From contig NZ_RJLM01000002.1 of the NCBI RefSeq assembly GCF_004104355.1, forward strand, positions 311,168 to 375,167: a stretch of 64,000 bases of DNA, read 5' to 3'. A program made the position numbers and the translations under genes. Shown piece by piece: positions 26,439 through 35,307 of the stretch. The notes beneath the pieces are model-generated. The model was not told where the DNA came from. It saw nothing but the letters and a program-made list of their open reading frames with translations, and searched no databases. The DNA comes from Photobacterium chitinilyticum. Its GTDB lineage: Bacteria; Pseudomonadota; Gammaproteobacteria; Enterobacterales; Vibrionaceae. Position 1 is the first letter of the stretch. The number at the start of each line of letters is the position of its first letter.

Positions 26439-28817
26439 TTGACATTTAAATTTACCACTATCGGTTCGCGATTAGTTGCTGCGTTTACCTGCATCTTGCT
26501 CATGATTTGTTTAGTGAGTACTGTTGCATTCACTACTTGGAATACCTTAGAAAACCAAGTCGATCTGATGATTGATGAGAATATTCCTGCGCTGAAAGCA
26601 AGCTATCAAATAGAGCGTAGTAGTGCCGAACTACAAGCTTACTTAAACGAAATTCATACCACCCAAAATTTGGTAAGGCTCAATCAACTCAAACTCGGGC
26701 TACAAAACAAAATCAACGAAATTAAACAAACGACTATTGAGCTGACTACCATTCCTCTGGTCAATAGCTTACGACAAGAATACCATCGGCTGGATGCCGA
26801 TATTCAGGAGTATACTGAACCGCTGATACAGAAACTAAAACTAAAACAAAATCTGGATAAAATATCAGAGACTATTTTATGGCTTCACCAAGACATTGTT
26901 GATGAGGTCAACCCTTTGAGACAAGAGGTTGAATGGCAGATCACTCACGATCGGGCCATTACTCTTAATGCCGCAACCCAAACCGCGCTATATACCGATT
27001 TTTCAACCTTACAGATGCTGACCATTAATGAAAATGAGCTAATCTCTCTCGTACAAGAGGTGATCCGTCAGCACCAACAACGTAACTTAAATAGTGCTTT
27101 TCAATTCATAGGCTATAAAACCGATGAAATACAAACACTAAGTAATACCCTACTACACAATGCTGCAAGTATTACCCACCGCCAACTATTACTTGAACTC
27201 ATTGAGCTCGTTCAGCCGGAAGGAAGACTGCATACGGTATTGCAACAGATTGCAACAATTACCAAGCAAACGAACAGTCAAGAAGTGATGATAAAAGAAC
27301 GCTTAAATTATCAGCAAGAGCAAGTTAAAAACCTGGTTACGAAGGCTAGCAGTGAATTAAACGGTATTAAGCTAAAGGCAAAAAAAACCGTCAGTATGGG
27401 CAATGGTGTTCTCTTGATCGTTTTATTGTTCGCCTTGTTTTCTAGTGCATTTATTTGTACTTATTTTGTGCGCAAACGTATTGTTGGCCGGTTAAACGAT
27501 CTCAGTTTAGCCCTTAATGCCGTTGTCGCTGGCGAAGTAAGTCTGCCTATTTCAGTGACCGGTCAGGACGAAATTGGAAAGCTCGGGACCAACCTCCGTA
27601 ATTTCTGCTCTCAAATGCAACAAATCGAGAAAACCAATGCGTTAAATCTCATCAATAATACTCAAGCAAGTATTATCACCTGCACCACTGAAGGTGTTAT
27701 TGAATCGATGAACTCAAGTGCAAAAGAGTTATTTGCTCTACTATCTTCCTCTTCCGTTGAGTCAGAGGACATTTGGAATTTGTTTGAATCTAAAGAGCAT
27801 CAACAACTTAAATCAATTTTCTTTCCAAACAGTACGTTACTGAGAGATGGGGCCTATAACCTGACTTTAGCGATTAACCATACTCACCATCAAATTCGTT
27901 ACTTCCGGCTGGATCTGCGTGTATTCCAACAAAACACACACCCGAAGGTCATCATTACGCTAACTGACATTACAGAACAAGAAAATATCACGCGTTGGCT
28001 TGAACAGAAGGTGCAAGAAAAAACACAATCACTGACTACAACGAATGCCGCATTGCAGGATGAGATTGAAGAAAGAAAACGCGCTGAATTCAATCTTGTC
28101 GCTACTCAGGATGAATTAATTCAAGCGGCTAAAATGGCGGTAGTCGGTCAAGCAATGACGACGCTGGCCCATGAACTGAATCAGCCTCTTTCAGCGCTGT
28201 CGACTTACATTTTTACTGTACAGATGACCTACGACTCTAACCAATATCCAGACATCCACAACACCATGGAAAAAATGAATGAAATCTGTGAGCGCATGGA
28301 TCAGATCATTGCGAATCTACGTAGTTTTTCCAAAAAACCAATGGTACCAAACCCCGCAGTGATCGTAGGGCTACAACAGGCGGCTGAGAATGCCATTGGC
28401 ATCGTTGCATACCGTGCTAAACAACATAATATTCAACTTCGTAATCACCTGGGTGATAACTGCTTATGCATAGGTGAATTAATTCAAATTGAACAAGTTC
28501 TTGTTAACTTGTTCATCAACAGCTGTGATGCGCTAGCCCCGTTTGTCGACAAACAAGGCAAAGTCGAGATCATAGAGTTAAGTCGTACTGACCAATTTAT
28601 AATAATCGCCTGTTGTGATAACGGATCAGGCTTTGGTTGCGACATTATCAATCAGCTGTTCACCCCATTCACTACAACCAAAGAAGTGGGTTTAGGACTT
28701 GGATTGAGCATTTGCCGTTCAATCATGACCCGTTTGAAAGGTTCAATTCAACTCGCCTCCACACTGGATGGCGGTGCAATGATCGTTTTGGAGTTCCCAG
28801 CAAATGAAACTAAGTAA
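26439..28817 (+). CDS. pgtB: Phosphoglycerate sensor histidine kinase PgtB
   Basis: This 792-aa membrane sensor kinase has a first span at about residues 10-30, a long all-helical periplasmic part (35-310), a second span at about 320-340, HAMP (342-393), a PAS-like segment (400-510) and a coiled coil. The kinase core has the phospho-acceptor His in LAHELNQPLSALS (about 577), the N box LVNLFINSCDAL, the G1 box DNGSGFG and the G2 box GLGLGLSI. It should phosphorylate PgtA when PgtC reports phosphoglycerate. It starts with TTG at 26439, 6 bases after pgtC; no in-frame ATG lies before the first span. Its 3' end overlaps pgtA by 14 bases, indicating translational coupling. Confidence 0.9.
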   Translation: MTFKFTTIGSRLVAAFTCILLMICLVSTVAFTTWNTLENQVDLMIDENIPALKASYQIERSSAELQAYLNEIHTTQNLVRLNQLKLGLQNKINEIKQTTIELTTIPLVNSLRQEYHRLDADIQEYTEPLIQKLKLKQNLDKISETILWLHQDIVDEVNPLRQEVEWQITHDRAITLNAATQTALYTDFSTLQMLTINENELISLVQEVIRQHQQRNLNSAFQFIGYKTDEIQTLSNTLLHNAASITHRQLLLELIELVQPEGRLHTVLQQIATITKQTNSQEVMIKERLNYQQEQVKNLVTKASSELNGIKLKAKKTVSMGNGVLLIVLLFALFSSAFICTYFVRKRIVGRLNDLSLALNAVVAGEVSLPISVTGQDEIGKLGTNLRNFCSQMQQIEKTNALNLINNTQASIITCTTEGVIESMNSSAKELFALLSSSSVESEDIWNLFESKEHQQLKSIFFPNSTLLRDGAYNLTLAINHTHHQIRYFRLDLRVFQQNTHPKVIITLTDITEQENITRWLEQKVQEKTQSLTTTNAALQDEIEERKRAEFNLVATQDELIQAAKMAVVGQAMTTLAHELNQPLSALSTYIFTVQMTYDSNQYPDIHNTMEKMNEICERMDQIIANLRSFSKKPMVPNPAVIVGLQQAAENAIGIVAYRAKQHNIQLRNHLGDNCLCIGELIQIEQVLVNLFINSCDALAPFVDKQGKVEIIELSRTDQFIIIACCDNGSGFGCDIINQLFTPFTTTKEVGLGLGLSICRSIMTRLKGSIQLASTLDGGAMIVLEFPANETK

Positions 28818-30072
28818 TGATATTCAAATCGTACTTATTGATGATGATCAGCACGTACTTGATTCATGCCAGCACTTATTAGAATTGGCTGGTTATCAAA
28901 CACGTGCATTTCTGGACCCTCATATGGCACTGCAAGAGATTCATCCGAATTGGTCTGGCGTTATTCTTACAGATATTTACATGCCAACCATGAGTGGAAT
29001 GGAGCTCATTGATAAAGTTAAAGCCATTAGTCCGCATTTACCGATCATCACAATCACAGGACATGGTGATATCGAAATGGCGGTAGAAGCCATGCAAAAA
29101 GGAGCCATTGACTATTTAGAAAAACCACTAAAGCCAAAGAAATTACTTTCACTTATTGAAAAAGTAATCACAAAACGTAAAAAAATGATCGAACAATGGC
29201 AAATTATCGAGAACGTGTTACCTGAACAGTTACTTGGTGAAAGCCAGGAGATTATAGAAATCCGAAAACATATTAAACTCTTGGCGACAGCTGATAGGGA
29301 TGCTCTCATCCAGGGAGAAAATGGGGCAGGACGATACACAACAGCCAAACTATTGCATGAGCTTAGCTCCCGACAATCACAACCTATGATCGTAAAAAAT
29401 GGTGATGATTTACTGTCTGTTGAAGAGCTAGAAAAAGTATTAACAGAAGCCAAACATGGGAGTTTAATATTACATGATCTATGCTCAATACCAACAGAGG
29501 TACAACGTTTTCTCAGTCATTTTTTGTTAAATCAAGAACGCTCGGGAAAGCGTACCGTTAAGCTGCTGGCAATCTTTGGTCAATGTCCGGAAAATGATCT
29601 AAAAGAACACCGTTTACTACCAGAACTCTTTTATTTTCTGAGCCAGGTTCGATTTATCATTCCCCCCTTACGTAAACGTAAAGATGATGTCATCCCGCTA
29701 TTTCGCCATTTTTTAAGAAAAAGCTGTCTGTTATTGGGAAAACAACGCCCTAAAATTGATAAGGCTTATTTAGAGACATTAAAACGTCATCAATGGCCAG
29801 GAAATGTACGGGAACTAAAAAGTGTGGCTGAATTGTACGCCATTGGTGTTGTTAAACTCTCAAGTACTGAGCACTCGCACCCCATCGAACAAATGACGAG
29901 CCCGTTAGATGATTTGGTTGAACAATATGAAAAGCAGTTAATAGAAGATGCACTCTATCTGTTTGCCGGGCGCATCAATGATGTATCAGATTACCTGAAA
30001 ATTCAGCGAAAAAAGCTGTATCTTCGAATGAGAAAATACGATCTAGACAAAGCCAATTATAAAATAAACTAG
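28804..30072 (+). CDS. pgtA: Phosphoglycerate response regulator PgtA (NtrC-like, no GAFTGA loop)
   Basis: This 422-aa response regulator has a receiver at residues 8-122 with acidic pair Asp13/Asp14, phospho-acceptor Asp in ILTDIYMP, and Lys in LEKPLKP. A reduced AAA+ domain follows (about 140-350): the Walker A is degenerate (QGENGAGRYTTAK), the sigma-54-contacting GAFTGA loop is absent, but the WPGNVREL motif is kept. A Fis-type helix-turn-helix closes it (RINDVSDYLKIQRKKLYLRMRKY). Without GAFTGA it should not activate sigma-54 RNA polymerase, so it probably acts on a sigma-70 promoter. It is co-translated with pgtB (14-base overlap). Confidence 0.9.
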   Translation: MKLSNDIQIVLIDDDQHVLDSCQHLLELAGYQTRAFLDPHMALQEIHPNWSGVILTDIYMPTMSGMELIDKVKAISPHLPIITITGHGDIEMAVEAMQKGAIDYLEKPLKPKKLLSLIEKVITKRKKMIEQWQIIENVLPEQLLGESQEIIEIRKHIKLLATADRDALIQGENGAGRYTTAKLLHELSSRQSQPMIVKNGDDLLSVEELEKVLTEAKHGSLILHDLCSIPTEVQRFLSHFLLNQERSGKRTVKLLAIFGQCPENDLKEHRLLPELFYFLSQVRFIIPPLRKRKDDVIPLFRHFLRKSCLLLGKQRPKIDKAYLETLKRHQWPGNVRELKSVAELYAIGVVKLSSTEHSHPIEQMTSPLDDLVEQYEKQLIEDALYLFAGRINDVSDYLKIQRKKLYLRMRKYDLDKANYKIN

Positions 30073-30134
30073 GCAGAGTCTTTCAATCATCTTTCTGCTA
30101 TCTCAGCTGTTATTTTCAAGAAGAAACGTCTTCC

Positions 30135-30164
30135 ATGAATGCCTGATGCTTATAAGGCATTCAT
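30135..30164 (+). terminator. Hairpin after pgtA, probable terminator
   Basis: ATGAATGCCT pairs with AGGCATTCAT over a 10-base loop, followed by TTCCCCCC. The stem is strong, but the T run is short. Confidence 0.55.
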
Positions 30165-30448
30165 TTCCCCCCTCTCTTACGCCTTTACTGATAAAAATCA
30201 CAAAGTGAGTAATTTGACCGTCAGGGAAGCAATTTATGACTGCCGCCAACAAGGAATGGGATAGACATTTGTTTTGTCTGTTACGTGAAATGGTGGTGCT
30301 GGTTAAACAGTAACTAATGCATTGTGGACATAAGTAAATTGCAAATACATGAATTTTACGCATAGATTGAATGCAAACGTTTCATTTTCTCGTAAAAAAT
30401 ATCCGTAGTATTTTTATGGCGTAAGTCTGTTTATGGGCTCTTATTTTT

Positions 30449-30501
30449 TATATGAAATATCTCTTTTGAGCGCTCTTGTGAGTTTAGGAATATTTCATAT
30501 A
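30449..30501. promoter_or_regulatory. 12-bp inverted repeat upstream of the enoate reductase
   Basis: TATATGAAATAT (30449-30460) and ATATTTCATATA (30490-30501) are perfect inverted copies with centres about 41 bases apart. They lie 31-83 bases before the start codon. They could be a two-site operator (the half sites are themselves near-palindromic) or a leader stem-loop. Confidence 0.45.
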
Positions 30502-30531
30502 AGAATTAATCTGTATGAGGAATGTTGGTAA

Positions 30532-33500
30532 ATGACTAAGTTAATCGAAGAAATAAAGCTTGGATTATCACACGCTACGCTTAAAAACCGTATTGTAATG
30601 GCCCCTATGACCATTCAGTCCGCTTTTTTTGATGGTGGTGTCACGCAGGAGATGGTTGATTATTACGCTTCTCGTTCAGGTGATGCCGGCGCAATCATCG
30701 TTGAAAGCGCTTTCGTTGAAAATTACGGTCGAGCTTTTCCTGGTGCGTTAGGTATCAATAGCGACAGCAAAATTGCGGGACTTAAAAAGCTTGCAACCGC
30801 CATTAAAGCAAAAGGTTCTAAAGCGATTCTTCAAATCTACCATGCCGGACGTATGGCAAACGGAGAATATAATGGCGGTCATCAGCCAATTTCTGCTAGT
30901 CCAGTAGCCGCACTTCGCGACAGCGCAGAAACCCCTATTGAAATGACTCAAGAACAAATCGAAGGCATGATCGAGAGCTTTGGTCATGCAGTAAATCGTG
31001 CAATTCTTGCGGGATTTGAGGGTGTTGAAATTCATGGCGCCAATACATACCTTATCCAACAATTCTTCTCACCTCATTCAAACCGTCGTACTGACAAATG
31101 GGGTGGCAATATTGAAAAGCGCACAGCATTTCCGGTCGTGATATTAGAAGAAGTGAAAAGAGTTGTTGCCTCTCACCAGTTAACAGATTTCATTATTGGC
31201 TACCGCTTCTCTCCTGAAGAAATTGAAGAGCCAGGTATTCGCTTTGAAGATAGTATGTTTCTTCTGGATAAGCTTGCAACATGTGGCCTTGATTACTTCC
31301 ACTTCTCAATGGGGAACTACACCCGCAATTCTATTGTGAACCCTGAAGATAAAGAGCCTCTCATCAATAAATATCATACTCTGAAGTCTGAAAGTGTTGC
31401 TAAGATTCCCGTCATTGGTGTGGGTGGAATCGCCCAGCGCTCTGATGCTGATAATGCGATCGAACAAGGTTATGACCTGGTAAGCATTGGTAAAGGCTTT
31501 CTAGTTGAACCAACATGGGCAACGAAAGCGATTAACGGTGAGCTTTGTGCAGAATTTGCAGACATCGCACAGCAAGAAGAACTAATGATCCCGACTCCGC
31601 TGTGGGAAATCATGGATTACATGATTGTTGATAGTGCTGCCGAGGCATTGAAGCACCAACGTATCAAAGAACTTCAGAATATTGACATTAAATTCGAGCC
31701 CGGTGAATACACAGCTTATGGCTACGGTCATAACGGCAAACTGCCTGTAACGGTGACACTCTCTGAAGACAAAATTCTTGAGGTGTTGGTTGATTCATCG
31801 AAGGAATCTGATGGTATCGCGAACCCGGCATTTGAACGCATTCCTCAACAAATTCTCGATGGTCAAACACTAAACATTGATGTTATCTCAGGCGCAACAG
31901 TAAGTAGTCAGGCCGTTATTGATGGCGTATCCAATGCAGTAGATTTGGCTGGTGGTAACTCAGAAGCGCTTCGCTGTAAGGCTCGTGACGCTGTGGAATG
32001 GTCAACGGAAACTATCGAAGAAACCGTTGACGTTGTCGTTGTTGGTGGCGGCGGTGCGGGTTTGAGTGCAGCACTGACAGCGCTAGACAGCGGCAAGTCT
32101 GTTGTCGTACTTGAGAAGTTTCCTGCTATTGGTGGCAACACTGTTCGCACCGGTGGTTGGGTTAACGCTGCTGAACCTAAGTGGCAAAAAGACTTCCCAG
32201 CGATTGCAGGTGAAGCTGACTACTTAAAAGGTATTGCTGATACCCCAGAGTCTGACATTGCACAAGAGTACCTATCGGATTTCCGTGCACTTAAAGATCA
32301 ATTGGCTAATTACTTCCTCGATATTGAAAGTGGCAAAAATTATCTGTTTGATTCAATGGAACTTCATTTAATCCAAACGTATCTTGGTGGTAAACGAACG
32401 AACCTTGATGGTGCATCAATCCATGGCCAGTATGATCTCGTTCATACTCTTACCAGTCGTGCTATGGAATCGATCGATTGGCTGACAGAAAAAGGGATCG
32501 ATTTTAACCGCGACATGGTTGATATCGCTGTCGGTGCGCTATGGCGCCGTGCACATAAGCCTACTCGTCCAAAAGGTGTTGAGTTTGTCGAGAAACTTCA
32601 AAAACACATCATTGCTCAAGGTGGACGCATTATCACTGATACGCGTGCCGAAGATTTAATTGTTGAAGATAGTAAGGTCGTCGGCATTAAAGCAACTCAT
32701 TCTAATGGCACCAAATACAAATTGAATACGAATAATGGTGTGGTGCTAGCTTCTGGTGGTTTTGGTGCCAACACGAAAATGCTTCAAAAGTACAACAACT
32801 ATTGGAACGAGATCGCGGATGACATTAAAACGACTAACTCACCGGCGCTAATTGGTGACGGTATTGAGATTGGTGAAAAAGCAGGTGCTGATGTAGTTGG
32901 TATGGAATACATACAGCTAATGCCAATTGGCGACCCTAAATCCGGTGCGCTTCTCACTGGTCTAATTGTTCCACCTGAAAACTTTGTTTTTGTTAACAAG
33001 CAAGGTAAGCGATTCGTTGATGAGTGCGAGAGCCGCGACGTTCTTTCTAACTCATTCTTTGATAACGGTGGCGTGATTTACATGATTGCTGACGAAGAGA
33101 TTCGCAAGACCGCTGCTAATACGACTTACGAAACAATTGAGCGCGAAATTGAGGAAGGCATCATCATAAAAGCTGACTCTATTGAAGAGTTGGCGGAGAA
33201 AATTGATGTTTCGCCAGCTGAACTCTCCGAGACGATTCGTCGCTATAATTCTTATGTAGATGAAGGTCGTGATCCTGAGTTTCATAAGGGTGCGCTTGGT
33301 CTGAAAGTTGAGAAGGCTCCGTTCTACGCAACACCACGTAAACCATCAGTGCACCATACTATGGGTGGTCTGAAGATTGATACCAAAGCTTGTGTATTGG
33401 ATAAAAATGGCTTACCTATCCCTGGTTTATATGCCGCTGGTGAGATAACTGGTGGTATTCATGCCGGTAACCGTCTAGGTGGTAACGCTTTGATTGATAT

Positions 33501-33543
33501 ATTCACTTACGGTCGCATTGCGGGCGACAGTGTATCTGAATGA
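30532..33543 (+). CDS. NADH-dependent enoate reductase: OYE + FMN_bind + FAD_binding_2 (acrylate/fumarate reductase type)
   Basis: This 1003-aa cytoplasmic flavoprotein has three modules. Residues 1-365 form an old-yellow-enzyme-like NADH:flavin domain (LKNRIVMAPM, GFEGVEIHGANTYLIQQF). Residues 385-480 form an FMN_bind domain whose D-x-x-SGAT motif (Asp450 to Thr456) is the site where ApbE attaches FMN. Residues 495-1003 form a fumarate-reductase-type FAD domain (VVVVGGGGAGLSAALTAL, and near the end GGIHAGNRLGGNAL). No signal peptide is present. This layout matches soluble NADH:fumarate reductases and the acrylate, cinnamate and urocanate reductases known from Vibrio, Klebsiella and Shewanella relatives. 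The exact 2-enoate cannot be read. The ApbE gene directly downstream supplies the covalent FMN. Confidence 0.92.
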   Translation: MTKLIEEIKLGLSHATLKNRIVMAPMTIQSAFFDGGVTQEMVDYYASRSGDAGAIIVESAFVENYGRAFPGALGINSDSKIAGLKKLATAIKAKGSKAILQIYHAGRMANGEYNGGHQPISASPVAALRDSAETPIEMTQEQIEGMIESFGHAVNRAILAGFEGVEIHGANTYLIQQFFSPHSNRRTDKWGGNIEKRTAFPVVILEEVKRVVASHQLTDFIIGYRFSPEEIEEPGIRFEDSMFLLDKLATCGLDYFHFSMGNYTRNSIVNPEDKEPLINKYHTLKSESVAKIPVIGVGGIAQRSDADNAIEQGYDLVSIGKGFLVEPTWATKAINGELCAEFADIAQQEELMIPTPLWEIMDYMIVDSAAEALKHQRIKELQNIDIKFEPGEYTAYGYGHNGKLPVTVTLSEDKILEVLVDSSKESDGIANPAFERIPQQILDGQTLNIDVISGATVSSQAVIDGVSNAVDLAGGNSEALRCKARDAVEWSTETIEETVDVVVVGGGGAGLSAALTALDSGKSVVVLEKFPAIGGNTVRTGGWVNAAEPKWQKDFPAIAGEADYLKGIADTPESDIAQEYLSDFRALKDQLANYFLDIESGKNYLFDSMELHLIQTYLGGKRTNLDGASIHGQYDLVHTLTSRAMESIDWLTEKGIDFNRDMVDIAVGALWRRAHKPTRPKGVEFVEKLQKHIIAQGGRIITDTRAEDLIVEDSKVVGIKATHSNGTKYKLNTNNGVVLASGGFGANTKMLQKYNNYWNEIADDIKTTNSPALIGDGIEIGEKAGADVVGMEYIQLMPIGDPKSGALLTGLIVPPENFVFVNKQGKRFVDECESRDVLSNSFFDNGGVIYMIADEEIRKTAANTTYETIEREIEEGIIIKADSIEELAEKIDVSPAELSETIRRYNSYVDEGRDPEFHKGALGLKVEKAPFYATPRKPSVHHTMGGLKIDTKACVLDKNGLPIPGLYAAGEITGGIHAGNRLGGNALIDIFTYGRIAGDSVSE

Positions 33544-33558
33544 GCTTAGTCAAATAAA

Positions 33559-33589
33559 AGGGAAGCCAAGAGCTTCCCTCTCTTTTTCA
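33559..33589 (+). terminator. Intercistronic terminator between reductase and apbE
   Basis: AGGGAAGC pairs with GCTTCCCT over a 5-base loop, followed by CTCTTTTT. It lies between the reductase stop and the apbE start, so most transcripts may end here, leaving little apbE message; one flavin transferase can modify many reductase molecules. Confidence 0.75.
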
Positions 33590-33609
33590 TTCAAACGTGG
33601 GTTTACAAA

Positions 33610-34554
33610 ATGCAAAGCTACAAAACTCGCTTTCAAATGATGGGAACCTTCATTGATCTCGCTATTCATCATGATAATGGTGAGCAGTTAATAAGAGATA
33701 GTTACCTTCAGCTTCAGCAATTCGCGCAACGCTTCACTGTCAATCAGCCACAATCTGAACTCATGCACGTAAATAACAACGCGGGAGTTCGTCCCGTTCG
33801 TGTTAGAGCGGATTTGTATGAGTTATTAAAGAAAGCCAAAGAAATTAGCGTCGATACCGCTAACCCCTTTAATGTCGCGATTGGACCGCTTGTCAAGGCA
33901 TGGCGTATTGGATTCCAAGATGCGAGGCTTCCAACCAGTGCTGAACTTACTGATAAGCTAACCATTGTTGATCCTACAAAAATCGTTTTAGACGAACTGT
34001 ATCAGACGGTATATCTAACTAAACATGACATGCAGATAGATCTGGGAGCGATAGCAAAAGGCTATTTTGCCGATCGGATAAAAGAATACCTTGTGAGTGA
34101 AGGGGTTGAGTATGGTTATATTAATTTAGGTGGCAACGTGCTAACCATCGGGTATTCACCTGACAATGCGTCTAAAGCATGGAACGTAGGGATTCAAGAC
34201 CCGCTATCTTCTCGAGGTGAAATTAGCCGAGTTGTACCTCTTCGAGATCACTCAATGGTGACTTCTGGTATAAACGAACGTTACTTTGGGGTGAATGGCC
34301 AACGATATCATCATCTACTTGATGCAAAAACAGGTAGACCGATTACAACAAATATCGCGAGTGTAACCATTATTTCAAAGCAGTCTGTTGATGGTGAAAT
34401 ATGGAGCACGGCTGGGTTTCTAGCGTCAATTGAAGAAGCATTATCCTACTTAAACAAGCAAGTTGGTATTGAGGCAGTCTTGATTTCGGATCAAGGTAAA
34501 GTTTATGTAACAAATGGTCTGAAGGACGATGGTCGATGCATTCTGCAGAAATGA
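33610..34554 (+). CDS. apbE: FAD:protein FMN transferase
   Basis: This 314-aa ApbE-family enzyme uses FAD as FMN donor to link FMN to Thr/Ser in FMN_bind domains. It has the family pattern MGTFIDLAIHH, NPFNVAIGPLVKAWRIG, QIDLGAIAKGYFADRI, GYINLGGNVLTIG, and the HHLLDAKTGRPI metal site. No lipoprotein signal or export signal is seen, unlike many ApbE proteins, which fits a cytoplasmic target such as the adjacent 1003-aa reductase. The ATG at 33610 lacks a strong ribosome site. The gene lies 66 bases after the reductase with a terminator in between. Confidence 0.93.
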   Translation: MQSYKTRFQMMGTFIDLAIHHDNGEQLIRDSYLQLQQFAQRFTVNQPQSELMHVNNNAGVRPVRVRADLYELLKKAKEISVDTANPFNVAIGPLVKAWRIGFQDARLPTSAELTDKLTIVDPTKIVLDELYQTVYLTKHDMQIDLGAIAKGYFADRIKEYLVSEGVEYGYINLGGNVLTIGYSPDNASKAWNVGIQDPLSSRGEISRVVPLRDHSMVTSGINERYFGVNGQRYHHLLDAKTGRPITTNIASVTIISKQSVDGEIWSTAGFLASIEEALSYLNKQVGIEAVLISDQGKVYVTNGLKDDGRCILQK

Positions 34555-34964
34555 AATCATTGTGCCGAGCTTACTTTAAGTCGGAAGCGAGTCTTTTGGC
34601 AACGTAGTATATGGAACTGAACTTAATGTCTTCACATTGTTAGAGTCATAACACTAACACGTTCCTGCCCCATTCGAAGTTAGAGACGCCCAACCTCCCA
34701 GAGTAAAGTGATACTGTGTACCATAATTTTTCTCATACCTAATCTATTAAATTTTTCGCTCTCAGCAGTAAGCGAAACTCGATTTCTGCACCACATCCAT
34801 ATAAAAAGTGTTTTCCCTAACGAACGACTAACGTACAGAACTCTGCATCGACACCACTTGACTTGATTCTAAAAAAGACACTTTATTGCAGGCAATTAGA
34901 GTAGCGAGTTAACTGCCTAACGTCTTGCGCACAACCACTCATTGCGCAAGCTATCAAAAAACAA
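34555..34964. other. Intergenic region, nothing recognised
   Basis: About 410 AT-rich bases between convergent genes. The one clear structure is an 8-bp inverted repeat CTTGCGCA/TGCGCAAG at 34924-34950, just past the small lipoprotein stop; it lacks a T run. No open frame or gene relic was identified. Confidence 0.55.
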
Positions 34965-35231
34965 TTAATCCACTTCATGTCTTAATGAGTGCTCTACACT
35001 CCATAGAAAACGCCTGGCCTCGATTTCTTGGAGCATTTCACGTTTGGCATCTCCGCATTCTTTATCAGTCGCAGACAGCCCTCTTTGCTCTAACTCTTGA
35101 ATCACTGCCTCATCGTAGGCATAGGCAAGAGATTGACAGAGTTTATATGAATCTTGATGTCCAAAAGGAGTACTCGCGCACCCGGCCATCAGCGAGGCGC
35201 TAAACCAAATCACATACGTTAGTTTCATCAT
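34965..35231 (-). CDS. Small putative lipoprotein
   Basis: This 88-aa protein has a short lipoprotein signal, MMKLTYVIWFSASLMAGC, with the lipobox MAGC (Cys18), then a hydrophilic helical domain with two more cysteines (KLCQSL, KECGDAK). It should be anchored to the outer or inner membrane facing the periplasm. Function is unknown. Two adjacent ATGs (35231 and 35228) follow GGGAAGCG, which is a fair ribosome site. It lies downstream of the C45-type hydrolase in the same direction, 76 bases away, so co-transcription is possible. Confidence 0.7.
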   Translation of the reverse strand: MMKLTYVIWFSASLMAGCASTPFGHQDSYKLCQSLAYAYDEAVIQELEQRGLSATDKECGDAKREMLQEIEARRFLWSVEHSLRHEVD

Positions 35232-35307
35232 CGCTTCCCAAAAACGCGCAACCCTCAAAGGACTGCGCGTGGCTATCTTACTCTAACTCTCTAGTAAGCC
35301 TTGGATC

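Larger units (their letters stand above)
30073..30531. other. Intergenic region before the enoate reductase gene
   Basis: It holds a terminator-like hairpin after pgtA (30135-30164) and a 12-bp inverted repeat (30449-30501) in the leader of the reductase gene. A GAGGAA-type ribosome site lies at about 30517-30522. No coding stretch is convincing. Confidence 0.6.

Noticed and set aside
34924-34950. Integron attC-like site from CTTGCGCA/TGCGCAAG
   Set aside because: Lacks the paired core sites of attC, no gene cassette array and no integrase nearby.
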